This document shows positions 11,373-22,367 of a DNA stretch of 64,000 bases, piece after piece. Positions within the stretch are counted from its first letter, which is position 1, and the number at the start of each line of letters is the position of its first letter. This DNA comes from Fragilariopsis cylindrus CCMP1102 (Eukaryota > Bacillariophyta > Bacillariophyceae > Bacillariales > Bacillariaceae): assembly GCA_900095095.1 (NCBI GenBank), contig FMBT01000402.1, positions 62,001-126,000 of the forward strand, in the 5' to 3' direction. The position numbers were made by a program, and so were the translations under genes. The notes under the pieces are model-generated. The model was not told the DNA's origin. It saw only the letters and a list, made by a program, of their open reading frames with translations, and ran no database searches.

Positions 11373-12768
11373 TAGTTGGTGGCAATAATCCAGTCAAACC
11401 ACTATCAACATTTGTGCAAACTCAGCAGAATGGCCAAGGGGACTATATACTAATACCAAAGATGAAAATGAAGTATAAAGAAGAAGAAGATAAAATGAGA
11501 ATTAATACTGCAAAAAGCTTCTATAGATCTATATTACGGGGGAACGAATGTATGGGTGAATCAACGAACGAATCTATGATCTATAAATCTATATTACGGG
11601 AAGGAATACAAATACAACAATATACATGATTATCTAATATACTATGGGGAGGAATTGGTGAATCAACAATTGCAGCAAGGTGCACATACTAGTGCAAAAC
11701 AAATAGAATTGAAAATAAACTCTTGATGATACAGATACAAACGACAAGGATGGGACAGAATAGGAGCAAATCTAAGTTGATACGATATTTTATTTTAGTG
11801 GGAGTCGATTCATTCTACAAAGACACGAATACTTTTATTTTTCTGAAAAATACGTCAAACATACCCGTTGATAATAATGGGTCATCTCTTAATATGCCAA
11901 TAACAATAAAAAGTATCGCATTAACTTATATAAAACTAATGGCGACATCTGTATTATTAGTTGAGATCATATTCTATTATTTGATTTTTAATCCTCCTCT
12001 CTTAGTATGTACCTCTTCCTGGCAATTCGAAATTTGCCTGCCATCCATATACGTACATCCTCCTTGCCTTGAGTATCTATTTTTCGTTCATCTGTTTCTT
12101 TTCTTCTTTGTGTGAAAAGGAAAGGAAATGCCTACCTCTGAATAGGTAAAATAAATAAATCCATGTACACGCATATATTATTACTCTCTTCTCTCTTTTA
12201 CTAGATTGTTCCCCTATCTATCTTTGTTTACTGTAGCACTTCCCTCACGCCATCATCGTGTATATCATTATCATTACTATAAACCACGCATCAGCGCCGT
12301 CTCCTATACAACTATTGATTCTATCTCTCTTTCTTTGTACTAGTAGTCCGTCGCACGTTGTTTTTAAAATGATTTTTTGACCGATGGGTTTCTCTCAGTA
12401 ATGACATCAACATCAGCAGATTTTGCATATACAGCAAATATGAGGGGATCGTCTTCGCGCGTTGCCATTATGTTGTTGTCGTTGTCGTTGTCGTCGTTGT
12501 TGTTGTTGTTGTTGATATCATTCTGATTTCTTGATGATGATAAGATAAGAATTAATTAAATCATTTATTATTACATAAGCACTACCGGTATGAACTCTCT
12601 TCTTTCTTTATGTCTTTTATGTTTATCGAATTCTTGATCTTACAAGATACAAATGATAATTCTATCCACTGATTGGGACTAAATGTACGACTGCACAAAA
12701 GCAATTAAAAGCTGACAGGAAGCTATTAAGTTACTTGTAGTGGGTCCCTCGCCACATACTGCCCACAC
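11373..12768. other. Intergenic with repeats
   Basis: The first 250 bp may be a decayed extension of the Myb-like gene. TCTATATTACGGG occurs twice (about 11528 and 11588). A dispersed repeat lies at about 12061-12230. A GTTGTCGTTGTCGTC run sits near 12475-12510. No other gene is supported. Confidence 0.4.
12061..12230 (+). repeat. Dispersed repeat, copy 2
   Basis: Part 12110-12230 matches 8604-8725 in the same orientation. Part 12061-12108 (TTGCCTTGAGTATCTATT and onward) matches 21388-21436 in inverse orientation. This looks like a composite of dispersed repeats or a fragmented non-autonomous element. No terminal inverted repeats were seen. Confidence 0.55.
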
Positions 12769-13605
12769 TCACAAGTCCTTCGCACGTTGACATAAACGTG
12801 CTGCTGCTTGGATCTCTATGTTGCTGACACCAGTCCTCTCCTCTTCCATCATACGTAGGCAATCGATCGAGCCCTCAAAGCCACGAGCTGCCGCTTCAAT
12901 AAATTTCGTTTTGGCTTCAGCATGCTCACCACGCATAGTTAAACTGATTGCAAAATTATGAATCGCCACGATCTCGCCCTGAGAAATGCTAAGCTCAAAA
13001 AAACCTCTCGACTTAGCTAGATCGACTCCGACACCATAGATGCCTTGTTCATACATATCACCAAGATTGGCAGATGCAGGACCATTACCTAGCGCCGACG
13101 CTTTTGTGTAGAGGCGATGTGCTTCCGCTGAGTCAGCTTTCACACCGCGACCTACTTTGTAGTGATCACCAAGTATAGAGAGAGCATCGGCATGTTCAGG
13201 ATTTTTCTCGATTAGTTTGCGGATGCGTACTACGGTGAACTCATCGGTCTTAGCACCCGGCTCCCGACAAAAAACACAGCGATCAATCCCAGTGATTCCC
13301 ACATTTGTAGAGTCACATTTACTGCAGATGAAATTGCCACAGCAAGATCGCCACGACGAGAGTCGGTGGTCCGACGGCAATGACGCCATACAAACTGCGC
13401 AGTCATCATTTAATTGACTTTTGAGCTCCTCATCATCAATAATTGATGGAAGCCCAAGTAATCTACGATCAATGATATCTTGGTGCATCGGTTTGTGAGC
13501 TCGCCAGTGTGCTCGCTGGCAGACCTTGTCGCAATAGTAAGCATTATGACAACAACAGCACCGCATGTTGGTGCTCTCCTCAACTCCACAATGTGAGCAG
13601 CTCAT
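12769..13605 (-). CDS. MYND-RING-Sel1 repeat protein
   Basis: This 278-residue protein has three parts. An N-terminal MYND-type zinc finger spans about residues 3-41 (CSHC, CCCCHNAYYC, CQRAHWRAHK). A RING-like zinc finger spans about 69-117 (CAVC, CCGNFIC, CSKC, CVFC). A helical C-terminal region is formed by Sel1-type repeats (ALSILGDHYKVGRGV, ASANLGDMYEQGIYG). This order is common and multicopy in diatom genomes. RING fingers usually give ubiquitin ligase activity and Sel1 repeats bind proteins, so a substrate-adaptor or E3 role is plausible but unproved. It is an intact single exon with no odd residues. Domains are clear; function is inferred. Confidence 0.85.
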   Translation of the reverse strand: MSCSHCGVEESTNMRCCCCHNAYYCDKVCQRAHWRAHKPMHQDIIDRRLLGLPSIIDDEELKSQLNDDCAVCMASLPSDHRLSSWRSCCGNFICSKCDSTNVGITGIDRCVFCREPGAKTDEFTVVRIRKLIEKNPEHADALSILGDHYKVGRGVKADSAEAHRLYTKASALGNGPASANLGDMYEQGIYGVGVDLAKSRGFFELSISQGEIVAIHNFAISLTMRGEHAEAKTKFIEAAARGFEGSIDCLRMMEEERTGVSNIEIQAAARLCQRAKDL

Positions 13606-14288
13606 AATAATCGGAAGCGGAGGTAATATTGCGTTATTTAGCTATTTGAGTTCCGTTATATCTGGGCACTGTAAATAATGCTGAAGCAGGTTCTTGACTT
13701 TTTCTCGTTAGGCAGAGTGAATGGAGGGGGGTGTAGGAATTATCTTGCAATTCAAATAAAAACGACAAAATTTCTATCGATAAAATTCGTTCAGAAGAAT
13801 AAAAAGAGATCGACCGTATTCTGTATTTGTTATTACATATATCACATACAATGTTGTACTGTACAACATGACATGTCGTTGTTACAATTGCTTCACTTAA
13901 AAAAGTGGACAACGTACCGTACAGGCGTAAGGTAGTCTAGGACTAAACTCCTGCCCACATAAAATATATCGCGCCATTATTCAGTCTTGTTCTTCCACGT
14001 GTAAGGCTGTTGAAAGATCCAATCAAACAATGATCGTCAATCATGCATCAAGAAGGAATGAATCTACAGTAGATCTACAGTAGATTCATTCAACAAATCA
14101 TGCATCAATCATGCATCAGCATCATCAAGTATCAATCACATTCCAACATCCGCACAAAAAATCACAACACAAGCAAAACCGATCTTCAATTTAGGGTAGC
14201 ATAGTACTAATACCTACAAAAGCTTCAAAAGATAGATAGATAGATAGATAGAGAGAGAGACGATATTATTAATGTATTTAGAGAAAAA
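13606..14288. promoter_or_regulatory. Divergent intergenic region
   Basis: This 680-bp gap separates two divergently transcribed genes. It contains GATCTACAGTAGATC-type inverted sequence near 14066-14088, repeated CAATCATGCATCA and a GATA run (14233-14262) shortly before the right-hand start. No defined promoter motif is recognised. Confidence 0.35.
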
Positions 14289-14972
14289 ATGAACGCATCA
14301 GTGTTAGTAGTCATCCTACTATTAGAATTATTGTTTATCACAATTTCTCATGCGTTTATTATTATTGTGCCAACAGCAACAACTCTTCTTCATCCAGTAG
14401 TTGTTCGGTCAATAAATGAAGTAGGTATACTGTCGAATAAATTCGGTACTACTACTAGTACAAGAAGTGCTTTGGAAGCATCATCATCAGAAGTAGAAGT
14501 AGATACAGGCATCTCCTCATCAGATAAATTGACACTAAAAGAAAAAAATGTATATACAATGTTAAAAGAATTATCAAATTCAAATTTATTATTTAGAATT
14601 GTTGTTGTTGGGAATGGTGCTATATTAGAATCAACGAATTTATTAGGATCTATGAAATTAAATCAATCACCAGTAAGTGGTGCTAATATTGTGACATTCG
14701 CATCTTCTTCTAATAATCAATCATTTGAATTTCATTTAATGATAGGACAAATTGATAAGGTTGCATTCATTGAAAAAGATAGTCCAATCAATAAAGGTAA
14801 AACAATGAGAATAATAAGATTCATCAATGACGAATCTGGTAAATCAATATGTTCTCTTATTTTAGCAACATCAGCAGCAGATGGAGTAGATGATGATGAC
14901 GATGCTATCGCTAATGATTGGTTCAAAGTAATGATATCCAAATATGGTTCCGAACATACCTTTTTAAACTAA
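14289..14972 (+). CDS. Predicted plastid-targeted protein of unknown function
   Basis: This 227-residue protein starts with a strong signal peptide (residues 1-22) ending ISHA/FII. Phe directly after the cleavage site is the hallmark of diatom bipartite plastid presequences. A Ser/Thr-rich transit-like region follows to about residue 75. The mature domain (about 85-225) contains NLLFRIVVVGNGAILES, QSFEFHLMIGQIDKVAF and MRIIRFINDESGKSICSLIL, a beta-rich pattern. It faintly resembles the ChuX/HutX heme-utilisation fold, but I am not sure of that. An acidic Asp run lies near residues 203-207. The single exon is intact. The gene converges with the one ending at 15100, with only about 130 bp between. 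Confidence 0.6.
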   Translation: MNASVLVVILLLELLFITISHAFIIIVPTATTLLHPVVVRSINEVGILSNKFGTTTSTRSALEASSSEVEVDTGISSSDKLTLKEKNVYTMLKELSNSNLLFRIVVVGNGAILESTNLLGSMKLNQSPVSGANIVTFASSSNNQSFEFHLMIGQIDKVAFIEKDSPINKGKTMRIIRFINDESGKSICSLILATSAADGVDDDDDAIANDWFKVMISKYGSEHTFLN

Positions 14973-15052
14973 AGGATCAAGAGGAAGTAAAAGAGAGACA
15001 TAAAGAAAGAAATTGGCTTGATTGATTCTGCTGATATCCCTACTGTTGCTGT

Positions 15053-15083
<31 letters not shown>

Positions 15084-15099
15084 ACTGCTGTTGCTACTG

Positions 15100-17824
15100 C
15101 TATTGCTTTTTGCTAGTTCTTGACAGATGATGATGACGCAAGTAATAATTTTTGTTTGTTACTTTTAATTCTGCATTGGTAGTAAATAATTCAATAGTCT
15201 TTTTAGTTAGTAAAGATTCTAAACGTTGGATCTTAGCATCTGCTGTTTCTACTGCTCCTTCTTCTACTTTTTTGCCGTCTTCCTCCTTTACGTAGACTAC
15301 ATCTGATTCTTCTCTATCACTACTGCTATTATTGCACATATCATCACCAAATACCTTAATAGTTTGTTCCTCAATATGATTTTGTATATTGTTCCTTAAT
15401 ACTTGTAATGCATTAATATGTGTCTGTGTTTGTACATGTAGTCCGTCAACATCCTCGAGTCTTCGTCTTCTTCTACGTTCTTCTGATTCTCCATTATACG
15501 TAGCATATAATTCTTCTTCTTCCTGTTGTTCCTGTTCCTGTTTCTGTTCCTGTTGTTGTTGTTCTAATTTGATTGCTACAAATGCCATTTTTGTTAGTTC
15601 GATTTCTAATGAATCAATTTCTTTTATCTTGTTCTGTTCATTTTGTATCATTAATCCAATCTGTTTTTGATATTCTGATTCCTCTAAACGTAGTAATATT
15701 TTACTACATTTATCATCATCAGCATCATCCTGTGAGTGTTGTTGTTTCTTCGTTATTGTAGTACTTGAAGTGGTAGCAGCAGCAGCAGCAGCCAGCAGCA
15801 GTAGAGCTGTCATCTGAGTTGTTATTCGAAATCTTCATTAGTTTGATATCATTAAATAATAATTGACGCTGTAAATCCATAAATTGAAATATTTCATCTG
15901 ATTCTATTTCTTTTTCTTTGATAGTACACCAACGATCGTGCCAACAACTATCATCACCCCTTCCTTCATCATCATCATCATCTTGTTCCATCATTGTTAT
16001 TCTTGTTTTCTCCATTTTTGTGTGACATTGTGGTAAACGTGATAGAAGAGAAATAGTAGCAGCAACAACCGCTGATGACGATTCTTGGTGTTGCTGCTGC
16101 TTTTCATCCATTTCTTGTTTCGTCTGTCGTTGTTGTATTTCATTAAGTTGTTTCAATATATGTTTCATTTCTTTGGTAGGTGGTAATGAAGCTTTCAATA
16201 GTGTCATCATTGCTCTATCTCGTGGATGATGGATATAAGAATCAGGATGATGAGGGAGAATCTTCTTTTCTGATTCTGATTCTGCTGTTGCTGTTGCTGT
16301 TGCTATCGTCGTCGTCATCGTATCTACTGCTAGTTGTTCGTGTAGGGCCTGGAGTATATCAGTATCAGTAGTAATAGTATTAGTTGCAGTTATTAGATTC
16401 GTATACAATTCGTCCATCATTATCTTTCCTTGTTGCTGTTCATTATTATCTCTAATCTGCTGCTGCTGCTGCTGCTGCGTCGAGGATAATTGTTGTGACG
16501 GTGGTGGTTGTTGTCGATTACTACTTGTATTATTAAATGCATATAGAATTTCTGCTGCAGATTCATCACCAATACCAATACCAATACCATTATTATAGTT
16601 ATGATTATAATATTCATCAGAATCATCAGTATCATTCGATGATGATGGTGATAGGAAAGGTTGAGGATTGATTGCAGTACCAGTAGTAGTGCCAGTAGCA
16701 CAACGCTCGGTAGCAGGTGTAGCATTATCCTTTTGTTTCACGTTATGATGATGTTGAATTTCCTGCTGCGGTGACGATGACAATAATGATGATCCAGATT
16801 CTAGTTCAGATTCTACTAATTCGAGATCCTTTAATTGATCTAATGCTAAATTAGATTCATTTTGTAATACTTGTATTGCTTTTTGTCTTAAAATAGATAC
16901 ATTGTTGTCATTATTGTCATCATTATTTATAACATCTCGTATAGATGGATATTTTTTCGTTGTTGTTGACAACAGCAACGACGAGGATGTTGATGATGAT
17001 GACGACGAAATGCTTTCATTATTTGCATTACGTTGTTGTTGTCGTTTCTGTTGTAGTTTTTCCTTTTGTTGTTGTTTTATACGTTTCTTATATCTTTGTT
17101 GATAATTATCAATCTGTTCTGACATATGGATTATTTGTATTTTCATTTCAGCTACTTTACGTATTGAATGCAGTATAGAATTATGACTTATTTTTGTATC
17201 CGTTATTGGTTGTCCTAATATAACACGTGTTAAACGAAATGAATCCCATAATTGTACTCTCAATGATGTATCTGTCCAGTTTTTATGTATCTTCGAATTA
17301 ATGAATTTATATCGTTCATCTTCTTGTGATGAAGAGCTAATTATTTGTTTATTGTTGTTTTCGTCGTTACTATTATTATTGTTTCTGTCATTATTATTGC
17401 CAAGATTACTACCACAACTGCTCGTCGTCGTCCCGCCATGATGATGATTAATAGACTTCATCAACATTGTGCTCATACTTACATCTTCTTTCTTGTCCTG
17501 TTTCATTATTTTTTCCAGTTCAGTTGTGGACGGTATAGCCTCCTTCTCGTCATCGTTGTTATTGATATTGACATTGACATTGTCATTCCCTGTTGTTGTA
17601 TCTTCACTATTACTGTTATTATTATTGTAGCACCATTCGGCTGTTGCGATTGTTGATATTGATGTTGATGATGATACAGATACTGATGCTGATGATGCTG
17701 CTAATGAACCGACAGATGATGATGATAATGATAATGGATCCCATATCGCCTTTGATGGAATTCCTTCCACAGCCATATTAGTATTATTGACATTATTGTT
17801 ATTATCTTGTTCCAACGTAGTCAT
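15100..17824 (-). CDS. Gln/Asn-rich coiled-coil protein broken by one extra base
   Basis: Two overlapping minus-strand frames, 17824-15725 (699 residues) and 15813-15100 (237 residues), join if one base of the CC pair at 15792-15793 is ignored. The break sits in a run of Ala codons (GCT repeats), after which the first frame reads an unnatural Cys run before stopping. Joined, the gene spans 2724 coding bases, about 907 residues. The N-terminal half is Ser/Asn/Asp-rich. A conserved-looking core near residues 165-260 contains INSKIHKNWTD and LWDSFRLTRVILGQP. Long Gln-rich stretches and heptad-like Lys/Glu/Leu segments, including the C-terminal part (KIQRLESLLTKKTIELF), predict coiled coil. I do not recognise the family. 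An assembly error, a haplotype indel or a true pseudogene are all possible. Confidence 0.55.
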
Positions 17825-19192
17825 AATGAAAATGAAGACAAAAAGTTCCGTCCTCCCTTTTGCACTTGCTCCTCTATCTCCTCTCTATCTGTGTGTGTGT
17901 TGGTGTCTCTCTCTCTCTGTCTTTTCTCCGTCCGCCCGTTCAAGTTCAAACCAAAAATAAAAACAAACGTCGACTCGACAGACAACGCTAAATCAATAAA
18001 ACGTCGTCTTCGTCTTTTTATTCGACGAAGAACAACAGCTCGTCTACCGTATAGAATCTTCTATCAAAGACAAGATCGAATGAATCGAAAATCGTAGTAC
18101 AATTTTCAAGAAGAAGAAGAAGAAGAGAGAAAGGGGATCGGGATTCGAGATGGATTGGAAATGTTGCTTCGCTCTGTTGCTTGTTGAAGTTTGGCTGCTT
18201 GACTTGCTTGTCCACCACGCTATCAACCAATGTCATGCCATGTCATGTTATGTCACGTCTCATGGCGAAAAGGCAAGGTATGGTTCTCGTTTTTTATTGT
18301 GTTATAATGTCTGCCTTGCTGTCGTACTTACGACTGAGTGCTAAGATACCGTATGTCCCATTATTGCGGCTACTAGCTACTGTAACCGTAACTTCGTTCT
18401 TGAAGTAAATTTATGCTACTATTTTACTATTATTGGTATGTGTTTGTTTTCATTCACACATTGTTCTTTCAAAATAAAGCGCCCTAAAATAAGGGCGTAT
18501 ATATGTGAGAAAATTAATTCTTCGAGTTTTTTGTTTGTTGCGTTTGTGTTTTTTTTTGATGTTTCATAATCCAAGTCCAAGCAATTGCTGTTAAAATCCT
18601 CAGTCGTGCAAAAGATGTGCAACGCGCACCGATGAAGTGCACTTTTGACACGCTTAAGAAACGCGACTACGCGCTTAAGACACCCCCCCCTCCACTTCGC
18701 TCGCTAAGTTACTTTTACTCAATCAAATCATAAAAATACATACCGAACATTGAATTAATCTACAGTAGACAGACAACCAAACAGAATACTCACTCAATAC
18801 TCATTCGAGGCACTACCCAAATATAACAAGTGCAGAAGCAACGACCTAATTAGCTCTCTTATTCTCATAAGTCGTTTAGAGCAATCTTTAATAGCCAAAA
18901 AAACTCCGGTTTGTCTCAACAATTGCATGCTAATAATAATCGTTCTGTATCAACAAGAGCAAGATTGAACCGAATTAAATTAAATTAAATTGAATTGAAT
19001 TGAATTGAATTGAATTGAATTGAATTGAATTGAATTGAATTGAACTGAACTGAATTGCATTGAATTGAATTGAATTGAATTGCATTGAATTGCATTGAAT
19101 TGCATTGAATTGCATTGAATTGAATTATATTGAAACGAATCGAATTGAAACGAAATCGAATTGAAACGAATCGAATTGAAACGAATCATAAT
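17825..19192. other. Intergenic: promoter, GC-richer patch and GAATT array
   Basis: The region upstream of the coiled-coil gene is CT-rich (about 17870-17930) with GAA runs near 18107-18128. About 18605-18715 is an unusual GC-richer patch with two CGCTTAAG motifs and a CCCCCCCC run. The end is filled by the GAATT array. Short ORFs lack coding features. Confidence 0.4.
18969..19190. repeat. GAATT pentamer array
   Basis: This is a run of about 30 GAATT-type pentamers with GCATT, GAACT and GAAACGAATC variants. It lies directly upstream of the ATG at 19193 and probably forms part of that gene's 5' UTR. A similar pentamer-type array (AAATCAAATC) precedes the paralogue at 55527. Confidence 0.8.
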
Positions 19193-19558
19193 ATGGCACG
19201 TGAAGACGATCCACTTATTCCTGTACTAGTAAAATCACATCGTGACGATGACTACGAAGCTCATGTTGATGTTGATGATCCTCTTCTTCCTGTACTAGTA
19301 AAATCACGTCGTGTTGACGATGACTACAAAGCTCATGTTGATGTTGATGATAATATTTTGTTTGCAAAAAAGAAGATGAACGATGACGAAGCTCATGTTG
19401 ATGTTGCTGATAATATTTTGTTTGCAACAAACAAGATGAAGAAGAGGATTTTTTTTGCAGTTTTAGTAGTAACAGTTATTGTTATGATGTTAATGCTATT
19501 CATAAATGCATCGTCCGCTGCGGTAATATGGCACCGCTACTTCCAACACCACAGATAA
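19193..19558 (+). CDS. Acidic-repeat, C-terminally anchored membrane protein
   Basis: I choose the start at 19193 (MAREDDPLIP). The in-frame ATG at 19130 lies inside the GAATT array and would translate repeat DNA. The 121-residue product has repeats built on DDPLLPVLVKS, then DDDYKAHVDVDD or DDEAHVDV, three to four copies, and one hydrophobic segment near the C-terminus (RIFFAVLVVTVIVMMLMLFI). It ends soon after in a short His-rich tail. It looks like a single-pass protein with an acidic cytosolic part. It is clearly related to 55527-55937 (same EDDPLI start, acidic repeats, one membrane span). No function is recognised. Confidence 0.55.
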   Translation: MAREDDPLIPVLVKSHRDDDYEAHVDVDDPLLPVLVKSRRVDDDYKAHVDVDDNILFAKKKMNDDEAHVDVADNILFATNKMKKRIFFAVLVVTVIVMMLMLFINASSAAVIWHRYFQHHR

Positions 19559-19639
19559 AACTGCCAATCTCCTTCACGATTATCACGAGAAACAAAACAG
19601 CTACTAGAGAACGAACAGCAAAAACAAAAGCAAAGAGAT

Positions 19640-20690
19640 GATTATAATAAATGGAGAATATTATAATCCTGACTTTGATTTCTGTTGGAGAGATATAGTA
19701 CAGCAACAAATCCAGACTCTACTACGTTGTGTTTTGGTTAGACACAAATAATTGTGTTCCGTATCCCTATAGTTTTCGTTATGAAGTATACACACAATTA
19801 GATTGTGGCTCTTCTTGTTATGGGTATGTATGTGATGTGATGTGATGTGATGTGAACGGCATATTCTCATTCACAACAACATTGAGCAACAGCAGCAAGA
19901 CGATGATAACACTAATGATAATACTAATGCATATAATCCTGGTGTTGATTTTTTGTGGGAAAAAAAGACGGCAACTAAACAAGAATCTACGTTGTGTTGG
20001 CTTTCACTATCACAATAGAATTGTATATCATGCATATCCATATAGTTTTAACTGGGAACTATACATAAGATCAGACTGTGGTTCTTATTGTGACGGGTTT
20101 GTATGCAGTGTTCCAACACCATCACCAACACAAAAGTAATGTGAAGTAATTGATGATATTAGCCAGCAGCTGTAATAACTCAGTTGGCAGTAATTGTATT
20201 TGGAACAAGATAATCAAAAATTGTGTGACAGCTGGAAAAAAATGTTCTGTTTACGATAAGGAGAACTGTATCGATCGGTGATACACGTGAAGAATGTGCA
20301 ACCTGTCCCTACGATAACAGTTGCATCGTGAATCAATCCTTTGATCAATCCTGTTTCATCTGAAATCTGCCCAACAGCTAATCCTACATTCCGCTCCTAC
20401 TTGTCGTGTAACATGTGGAAGTTATGAATACAATTCTGTTACAGATTATTGCTTCAACGATACGGACAATCTTGCATAACTATTGTTGGTGTGAGCCCTT
20501 GGGATAAGTTGTTAGCTGAAAAGTGGAAAAGTGGAGGGGAACAACTACCCCGTAATAATTGTGGTCCATTTTGTATTCACCACGAACGTGTATACAGTCC
20601 AAAATACGATTGTTGTTGGTACAGTAATTTATTCGATACGTATATGCTTAGTCATGTGCTAAGTTTTGTTCAAGTGATGATAGGATAGTA
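19640..20690 (+). pseudogene. Decayed Cys-rich modules of the acidic membrane family
   Basis: Three diverged modules follow the membrane ORF. Module A (about 19650-19855) reads YYNPDFDFCW, then, in another frame, YPYSFRYEVYTQLDCGSSC. Module B (about 19900-20139) reads AYNPGVDFLW and YPYSFNWELYIRSDCGSYC, ending in a PTPSPTQ tail. Module C (about 20380-20690) reads TCRVTCGSYEY, TDYCFNDTD and, in a shifted frame, CGPFCIHHERVYSPKYDCCW. Each is interrupted by stops and frame changes, and I found no intron pattern that mends them. They probably formed an extracellular Cys-rich region joined to the upstream membrane segment. Related remnants lie at 56140-56430. Confidence 0.5.
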
Positions 20691-21127
20691 ACTGAAGTAC
20701 GCGACTATAATGACTGTGGGGAAAGGCATTTAACGAATCAATTAGATCTTGTCCATTGTTATTACGATAGAAACAAGTGCAGCAGTGTTACCGTCTACTA
20801 TGTTTGATGAGCCCTCGAAACGCCGTTTATATGGAACTACGTGTAGATACTTATATTTTGCTTCTGGTCTTACTGCATCTCTTACTGTAATAGAAAGATA
20901 TATAGATATATGTTACTTCGTGCACCTATTAACTGGCACGTCTTTGTCAATTTATTTTATTCATGCGATAGTATGCCATCTTCGTATTAACAGCTTAGAT
21001 ATATAATGATTATTTAGCATTCGTCGTCATAGCCATCATCAGTCTATCATAATAGTAGTTTCGTCATCAATAACGTCACCGCAGTTACTATTTGCAATGT
21101 AAAATGTGTACGAGCGCACGCTAAGTA

Positions 21128-21306
21128 ATGGATGTATTACTTGGATTATTTCTTTACTATATATATTTGCATGACAGAAAAAAAACTTCTTTTGTTGTTA
21201 GTACAACTATATTTGTACTACTGGTGGTTACTATTCTGTGGTTTACTATAATTATGGTTATGGGTATCGTGGACGTCTATCGTAACTACAGCACAGTAAC
21301 AACAAA

Positions 21307-21310
<4 letters not shown>
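21128..21310 (+). CDS. Small hydrophobic ORF (60 residues)
   Basis: This short frame has two hydrophobic stretches (LLGLFLYYIYL and FVVSTTIFVLLVVTILWFTIIMVMGIV). A comparably placed small hydrophobic ORF lies at 56539-56679 behind the second copy of this gene cluster, which is the main argument for listing it. It may be the membrane remnant of a decayed gene rather than a real small protein. Confidence 0.25.
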
Positions 21311-21359
<49 letters not shown>

Positions 21360-21450
21360 AAGGAAGGAAGGAAGAAAGGAAGAAAGAAGGAAAGAAACAG
21401 ATGGACGAAAAATAAATACTCAAGGCAAAGATAAGACAAGACAAGTGAAA
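21309..21450. repeat. GATA/GA microsatellite and inverse dispersed repeat
   Basis: A GATA run passes into GA and GGAA repeats (21309-21390). About 21388-21436 is the inverse complement of 12061-12108 with few differences. Confidence 0.65.
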
Positions 21451-21638
21451 TTGAAAGAAGAATGTATGATATGATATGATATGATATGACATGCCATGGC
21501 ATAACATGACGATTTGAGCTACACTAACGAGACGCCAAACTGCTACTGGACACTATTACGTTATAGTTTTGACCCAAGGCGAGTACTGTGCAGTATGTAT
21601 AGGTAGAAATTAAATATATATGTATGTATGTAACTTAT

Positions 21639-21679
<41 letters not shown>

Positions 21680-21935
21680 ACCAACCGAATTATCATCACG
21701 TTCTTCATTTTCGATTATTTTCGTGTTTCTGTCTTGCTTCTAATACAGTAGTATAATTGCGGTATGTTATTTTGTGTGTGCTTCTTCCAATATATAATCC
21801 TATTTTTCTTCTATGTTTTGAGTGAAATCGAAAACGAAATCGAAATCGAAATGTATTCAATTGAAATAATTCGAATCAGAAAAATCGATTTTGAATCGAA
21901 TCGAATACATTCTATTCTATTCTGTTTCGTTTTTT
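21451..21935. other. Intergenic with GT microsatellite
   Basis: ATGATATGATATGATATG lies near 21470. A (GT)n run occupies about 21641-21677. GAAATCGAAATCGAAAT repeats lie near 21825-21850. No gene is seen; the end is the 3' UTR of the EF-hand gene. Confidence 0.45.
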
Positions 21936-22367
21936 TTATCCACCAAATAACATATGTGATAATTGTAAATAAGATATTTTATTACCATCTTCAATATCAC
22001 ATTCATCTAATAACATTTGTACTTCTTTTTTCGATAATTTTTCACCCATTGTAGTTAATATTAATTTTAATTCGGTGATAGTAATATAACCACTACCGGT
22101 AGTATCAAATGCTTGAAAACTTTCAATAATTTCATCGACGGAATCACCGGTCTCATTAAATTTGTTATTCATAAATTGTAAAAAACCTTTACTATCTAAA
22201 CCAGATTTGGCATCACCTTGCCATAGTATTAAATCAGATTCGGTGGGATTTAATCCACCAGCACGACATGCACTACCAATTTCTTTGGATCCAATTTTAC
22301 CAGAAGAATTTGCATATTTCGAAAATATTGATTTTAATGATCCTTCTTGATCTTCTGTTAATGGCAT
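21936..22367 (-). CDS. Calmodulin-like EF-hand protein
   Basis: I choose the start MPLTEDQEGSLK at 22367, giving 143 residues, the size of calmodulin or a myosin essential light chain. The longer frame to 22499 would add 44 residues encoded by TGATTGAT repeats. Four EF-hand positions can be placed. Hands I (near 17-32) and II (near 50-65) are degenerate. Hand III is canonical (Asp88, Thr90, Ser92, Tyr94, Glu99 in DTTGSGYITITE). Hand IV (DIEDGNKISY, near 113-122) is partial. At most one or two calcium sites should work, so a light-chain or regulatory role fits better than true calmodulin. It is a single intact exon. Confidence 0.75.
   Translation of the reverse strand: MPLTEDQEGSLKSIFSKYANSSGKIGSKEIGSACRAGGLNPTESDLILWQGDAKSGLDSKGFLQFMNNKFNETGDSVDEIIESFQAFDTTGSGYITITELKLILTTMGEKLSKKEVQMLLDECDIEDGNKISYLQLSHMLFGG

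Noticed and set aside
12475-12520. CRISPR-like regular repeats
   Set aside because: GTT/GTC runs are simple microsatellites. Nowhere in the window are there equal repeats with unique spacers, nor would they be expected in a eukaryote.
18980-19189. Minus-strand ORF of Phe/Asn/Ser/Ile repeats
   Set aside because: It is pure translation of the GAATT array.
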